Under the pieces are notes generated by a model. That model saw only the letters and a list, made by a program, of their open reading frames with translations, was not told the DNA's origin and did not search any database. A stretch of DNA of 8,754 nt from Bacillota bacterium (lineage in GTDB: Bacteria > Bacillota_E > JAJZYS01 > JAJYTV01), in NCBI GenBank assembly GCA_021845645.1, contig JAJZVM010000171.1:1-8754 (forward strand), in the 5' to 3' direction. The position numbers were made by a program, and so were the translations under genes. Below, one piece after another: positions 6,659 through 8,754 of this stretch (its first letter is position 1; the number at the start of each line of letters is the position of its first letter).

Positions 6659-7653
6659 TCCTGGCCCGGCTGCGGGGCGGCGGCCTCGTCTCCGGGTCCG
6701 AGCTGGGGCGTGCGCTCGGCGTGTCGCGCGCCATGGTGCGCAAGGAAATCGAGGCGCTGATCGCCTCGGGCTGCCGCATCGAGGCGGTGGTGGGGCAGGG
6801 TTACCGGCTTGTGGCCCTGCCCGACACACCGCTGCCCGAGGTGATGGCGGCCTTGTGGCACGGCCGTGCGGATTATCCCGTCCACTTTCTGCGCGAAGTG
6901 ACGTCCACCATGCACGTGGCGGGGGACTTGGCGCGTGTGGGCGCGCCGGCCGGAGCCACCGTGGTGACGGATCACCAGACCGCGGGGCGCGGCCGCCGCG
7001 GTCGGGGCTGGCAGGACCCCCCGGGCGAGGCGCTCCTGGCCTCGATCGTCCTTCGCCCCGCCCTGCCCGCCGGTGCGTCAGGATGGCTGCCGCTTGCGGT
7101 CGCGGTGGGGGCGGCGAGGGCAATCGCCGAGGCTACCGGCGGCACGCTGGGCATCAAATGGCCGAACGACCTTCTGCACGAAGGGCGCAAGGTCGCCGGC
7201 ATTCTCGTCGAGCTCGCCCTCGAGGAGCAGGAAGTGCGCCACGCGGTGGCGGGTCTCGGCGTCAATGTGCATCAGCGACGCTTTCCCGAAGAGATTGCTG
7301 CGCGGGCGGCATCACTGCGGCAGGCCTTCGCCTATCGGGGCACGCGAGCGGAACTGCTGGCTTGCATTGTTCCGGAGGTCTTGGCCGCCGTGCGCCAGCT
7401 TGAAAACGACCCCCGCGGCCTGCGACGGGCGTGGCGGGAATTGAGCGTAACCCTCGGACGCCAGGTGGCAGTCCTGGGTCTTGCCGAGGACGCGCAGGGC
7501 CTGGCCGTCGACGTCGACGACCTCGGGCGGCTCGTGATCGAGTCTCAAGACGGCCGGCGGAGGGCGTTCGCCGCCGGCGAGATCAGCCTGGGTCAGGCGG
7601 GGGGCGGTGGGGCGAACGGCTCCACCTCCGCGCCGTCGTCCAAGAGGACGTAG
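6640..7653 (+). CDS. birA: Bifunctional biotin--protein ligase / biotin operon repressor
   Basis: BirA activates biotin with ATP and attaches it to biotin-dependent carboxylases (EC 6.3.4.15). Class II members such as this also repress biotin genes as biotinyl-AMP-bound dimers. From the GTG at 6640 the product is 337 residues. An N-terminal helix-turn-helix (about residues 5-55; SELGRALGVSRAMVRKEIEAL) gives the DNA-binding function. The ligase core has EVTSTM (86-91), the biotinyl-AMP loop GRGRRGRGW (116-124), IKWPND with the key K173, GRKVAGILVEL and GLGVNV. The small C-terminal domain follows (about 268-317, ending AAGEISL). The last 20 residues are Gly/Ser-rich and unlike the family, probably because this DNA also encodes the minus-strand gene that overlaps by 61 nt. 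Its start overlaps folK by 19 nt. A matching operator lies at 7841-7872 before bioY, so regulation of biotin uptake by this protein is very likely. Confidence 0.96.
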   Translation: MADRGLILARLRGGGLVSGSELGRALGVSRAMVRKEIEALIASGCRIEAVVGQGYRLVALPDTPLPEVMAALWHGRADYPVHFLREVTSTMHVAGDLARVGAPAGATVVTDHQTAGRGRRGRGWQDPPGEALLASIVLRPALPAGASGWLPLAVAVGAARAIAEATGGTLGIKWPNDLLHEGRKVAGILVELALEEQEVRHAVAGLGVNVHQRRFPEEIAARAASLRQAFAYRGTRAELLACIVPEVLAAVRQLENDPRGLRRAWRELSVTLGRQVAVLGLAEDAQGLAVDVDDLGRLVIESQDGRRRAFAAGEISLGQAGGGGANGSTSAPSSKRT

Positions 7654-7790
7654 CGGCCGCCCGCGGTTCGGGCGTTGGAACAGTGCAGCATGCCGTCCCT
7701 GAGCTCGCGTTCGACTTTCCGGCAGACCTCGCCGTCCAAAACAAAGCGGGCACCCATGGCCAGAGCGGAGAACCGCACGCGTCGCGTCAT
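7593..7790 (-). CDS. Small conserved-looking protein of unknown function
   Basis: A 65-residue reading frame on the minus strand, convergent with birA and divergent from bioY. It is likely real: GGAGGT lies 6 nt before its ATG, it fills the birA-bioY gap, and it has a protein-like pattern. The pattern is a short FSALAMGARFVLDGEV opening, then NARTAGGRYVLLDDGAEVEPF, ending in a Pro-rich tail. I have a general recollection of short bacterial proteins built like this (F..L..G..F...G.......NA...G.......EVEP), but I cannot name a family or function. It has two Cys (C23, C36), no membrane segment and no signal peptide. Its last 61 nt overlap the end of birA. It could be controlled together with bioY through the BirA operator upstream, which is inference. 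Confidence 0.7.
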   Translation of the reverse strand: MTRRVRFSALAMGARFVLDGEVCRKVERELRDGMLHCSNARTAGGRYVLLDDGAEVEPFAPPPPA

Positions 7791-7796
7791 GGGTCC

Positions 7797-7802
7797 ACCT
7801 CC
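7797..7802 (-). promoter_or_regulatory. Ribosome binding site of the small minus-strand gene
   Basis: Read on the minus strand, GGAGGT stands 6 nt before the ATG at 7790. It is a near-ideal site and the best single piece of evidence that the small gene is translated. Confidence 0.7.
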
Positions 7803-7815
7803 AACTGTGATCGGC

Positions 7816-7844
7816 TTGACAGGCCCTGCTTCTGGCCCGATTGT
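7816..7844 (+). promoter_or_regulatory. Probable bioY promoter
   Basis: TTGACA at 7816-7821 is a perfect -35 box. At 17-nt spacing stands GATTGT (7839-7844), a weak -10 that runs into the left arm of the BirA operator. Bound repressor would then block RNA polymerase directly, as in other BirA-controlled promoters. The -10 assignment is uncertain. Confidence 0.5.
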
Positions 7845-7872
7845 AAACCAGGAACGCCATAATGGTTTACGA
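7841..7872. promoter_or_regulatory. BirA operator upstream of bioY
   Basis: An interrupted inverted repeat: TTGTAAACCA, a 12-nt spacer, then TGGTTTACGA, with 9 of 10 positions paired. It matches the known BirA box TTGTAAACC-N14-16-GGTTTACAA, here with N14 and one mismatch. It ends 12 nt before the bioY ATG and lies in the spacer shared with the divergent small gene, next to a BirA gene that keeps its DNA-binding domain. Confidence 0.9.
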
Positions 7873-7884
7873 AAGGGGATCCCG

Positions 7885-8439
7885 ATGTCCGAGGAACTGC
7901 GCCGTGCCCGACGCGTGGCCTACGCCGCAGCGTTCGCCGCCTTGCTGGCCGTCGCCTCCTACGTCAGCTTCGCACTGCCGCTGACCGACGTGCCGTTCAC
8001 CCTGCAGGTGTTCGTGGTCACCCTCGCGGGCCTCGTGCTGGGACCGGGTCTGGGCGCCCTGTCCATTCTCGTCTATCTTCTGCTCGGCGCCATCGGCGTG
8101 CCCGTGTTCGCGGGCGGCACCGCTGGGCTCGCCGTCATCCTGGGACCACTTGGCGGCTACCTGCTGAGCTGGCCGCTGGCCGCGGCCATCGCAGGACTCG
8201 GCAAGGGGCGCGGCGGCTTCTGGCGTCTCGTGCCGGCGCTCGCCGGCCTTGCCGTCATCTACCTTGGCGGCATCACGGGACTGCACAGCGAACAGGGCAT
8301 GGGCTGGGCCGCCGCTTTCATCGCGGGTGCGGCGCCCTTTTTGCCCTTCGACGCGCTGAAGGTTCTGGTGGCCTGGGCAATTGCGCCTGGACTCGCGCGA
8401 CTGGCGGAAGGCGGCGACCTCGTCGCCGAGAATGGCTGA
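7885..8439 (+). CDS. bioY: Biotin ECF transporter S component
   Basis: BioY is the membrane protein that binds biotin and, with the shared EcfAA'T energising module or sometimes alone, takes it into the cell. The product has 184 residues, the usual length, with about six hydrophobic segments. Family marks are LPLTDVPFTLQVFVV (residues 31-45), LGPGLGALSILVYLLLGAIG with VPVFAGGTAGL (52-82), GPLGGYL (87-93) and PFLPFDALKVLVA near the end (151-163). The ATG at 7885 has AAAGGGG 6 nt upstream and gives the expected basic N-terminus (RRARRVAYAA). No ecfA or ecfT genes are present in the window. A BirA operator directly upstream indicates repression when biotin is plentiful. Together with birA this suggests a strain that takes up biotin; biosynthesis genes may lie elsewhere. 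Confidence 0.95.
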   Translation: MSEELRRARRVAYAAAFAALLAVASYVSFALPLTDVPFTLQVFVVTLAGLVLGPGLGALSILVYLLLGAIGVPVFAGGTAGLAVILGPLGGYLLSWPLAAAIAGLGKGRGGFWRLVPALAGLAVIYLGGITGLHSEQGMGWAAAFIAGAAPFLPFDALKVLVAWAIAPGLARLAEGGDLVAENG

Positions 8440-8598
8440 AAGGCCGCTTCCCCGGCGGCAAGTCTTGCAAAATTGCGCCGGCTAGGGCAGTTTGGAGCGT
8501 GGACAGGCGTGGCTTCCCGGGCGGGTTGGCCGCGCTCTCTAGCCTTCGGAGCGCTTGCGACGGAGGAGCCCGCACCAACGCAGGATGGGGGTAGCGCG

Positions 8599-8754
8599 GT
8601 GAATTCGGAGTCGGAGAGACTGCGCTCGGAGTTGCCCGCTCGCGCTGCCCGGTACGGTGAGGCGCTTGCCGCCGCCGGTATCGGAGTCGCACTCGTGCAG
8701 CAGTCGGTGGACAAGTACTACCTTTCCGGGACGCTTCAGCAAGGTTTCCTCGCC
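8599..8754 (+). CDS. M24 family (Xaa-Pro dipeptidase-like) peptidase, 5' part
   Basis: The first 52 residues of a protein cut by the right edge. From GTG 8599 the frame has the creatinase-type N-terminal domain pattern of M24 peptidases: a charged helix ending ALAAAGIGVALV, then QQSVDKYYLSGTLQQGFLA. The segment around YYLSGT matches the usual YYLTGT of aminopeptidase P-like and YqhT-like proteins. A G-rich stretch (GGGGG at 8587-8591) 7 nt upstream can serve as ribosome binding site. The metal-binding catalytic domain lies outside the window, so activity cannot be judged. It is separated from bioY by 159 nt and probably starts a new transcription unit. In many Bacillota such a gene is followed by efp (elongation factor P). 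Confidence 0.75.
   Translation, partial: MNSESERLRSELPARAARYGEALAAAGIGVALVQQSVDKYYLSGTLQQGFLA

Noticed and set aside
8412..8459. Two hairpins at the end of bioY (CGGCGAC-CTC-GTCGCCG and GCCGC-7 nt-GCGGC) as a terminator
   Set aside because: Stems of 7 and 5 bp without a following T run; such short pairings are common in GC-rich coding DNA. A factor-dependent end remains possible.
8582..8601. T-box-like segment (AGGATGGGGGTAGCGCGG) upstream of the M24 gene
   Set aside because: It resembles the T-box core GGTACCGCGG with a mismatch, but I see no antiterminator/terminator pair after it. The coding region starts inside it, and the space upstream is too short for a normal stem I without running into bioY.

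Overview
The window is high-GC bacterial DNA, densely packed with genes. It has frequent GTG and TTG starts, strong GGAGG-type ribosome binding sites and short overlaps between co-directional genes. The gene set (a YfmF/YfmH-type M16 pair, a clostridial-type formate--tetrahydrofolate ligase, a FolP with an N-terminal extension, a BirA with a DNA-binding domain, BioY) points to a deep-branching, high-GC member of the Bacillota, in the style of Symbiobacterium, Thermaerobacter or Limnochorda. That placement is inferred from gene content, not from a search.

Layout. Positions 3-2034 carry the end of a YfmF-type M16 protein, overlapped by a complete YfmH-type M16 metallopeptidase with its HFLEH zinc site. 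Positions 2125-2847 carry a short HtrA-like (S1C) protein whose catalytic His and Ser are both replaced, so it is probably a pseudoprotease. Positions 3031-7653 form one tight run: fhs, folP, folB, folK, birA. The fhs-folP gap is 1 nt and every later junction overlaps by 4-19 nt, so the run is very likely one operon. It makes one-carbon-charged folate, builds the pterin--pABA core of folate, and ends with the biotin ligase/repressor.

The birA 3' end overlaps, tail to tail, a small gene on the minus strand (7593-7790). That gene is divergent from bioY (7885-8439), the biotin-uptake S component. The 94-bp divergent spacer holds a near-perfect BirA-type operator (TTGTAAACC-N14-GGTTTACGA) beside a TTGACA box, so the BirA made here very probably represses bioY. 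The window ends inside the start of an M24 (Xaa-Pro dipeptidase-like) peptidase gene.

Points of most interest are the dead HtrA-like protein, a perfect 28-bp palindrome inside folP, an enlarged and altered pABA-binding loop in FolP, and the BirA operator lying between bioY and an uncharacterised small gene. I see no mobile elements, CRISPR arrays, tRNAs or rRNAs. I found no clearly new multi-gene system; most of the region is housekeeping.
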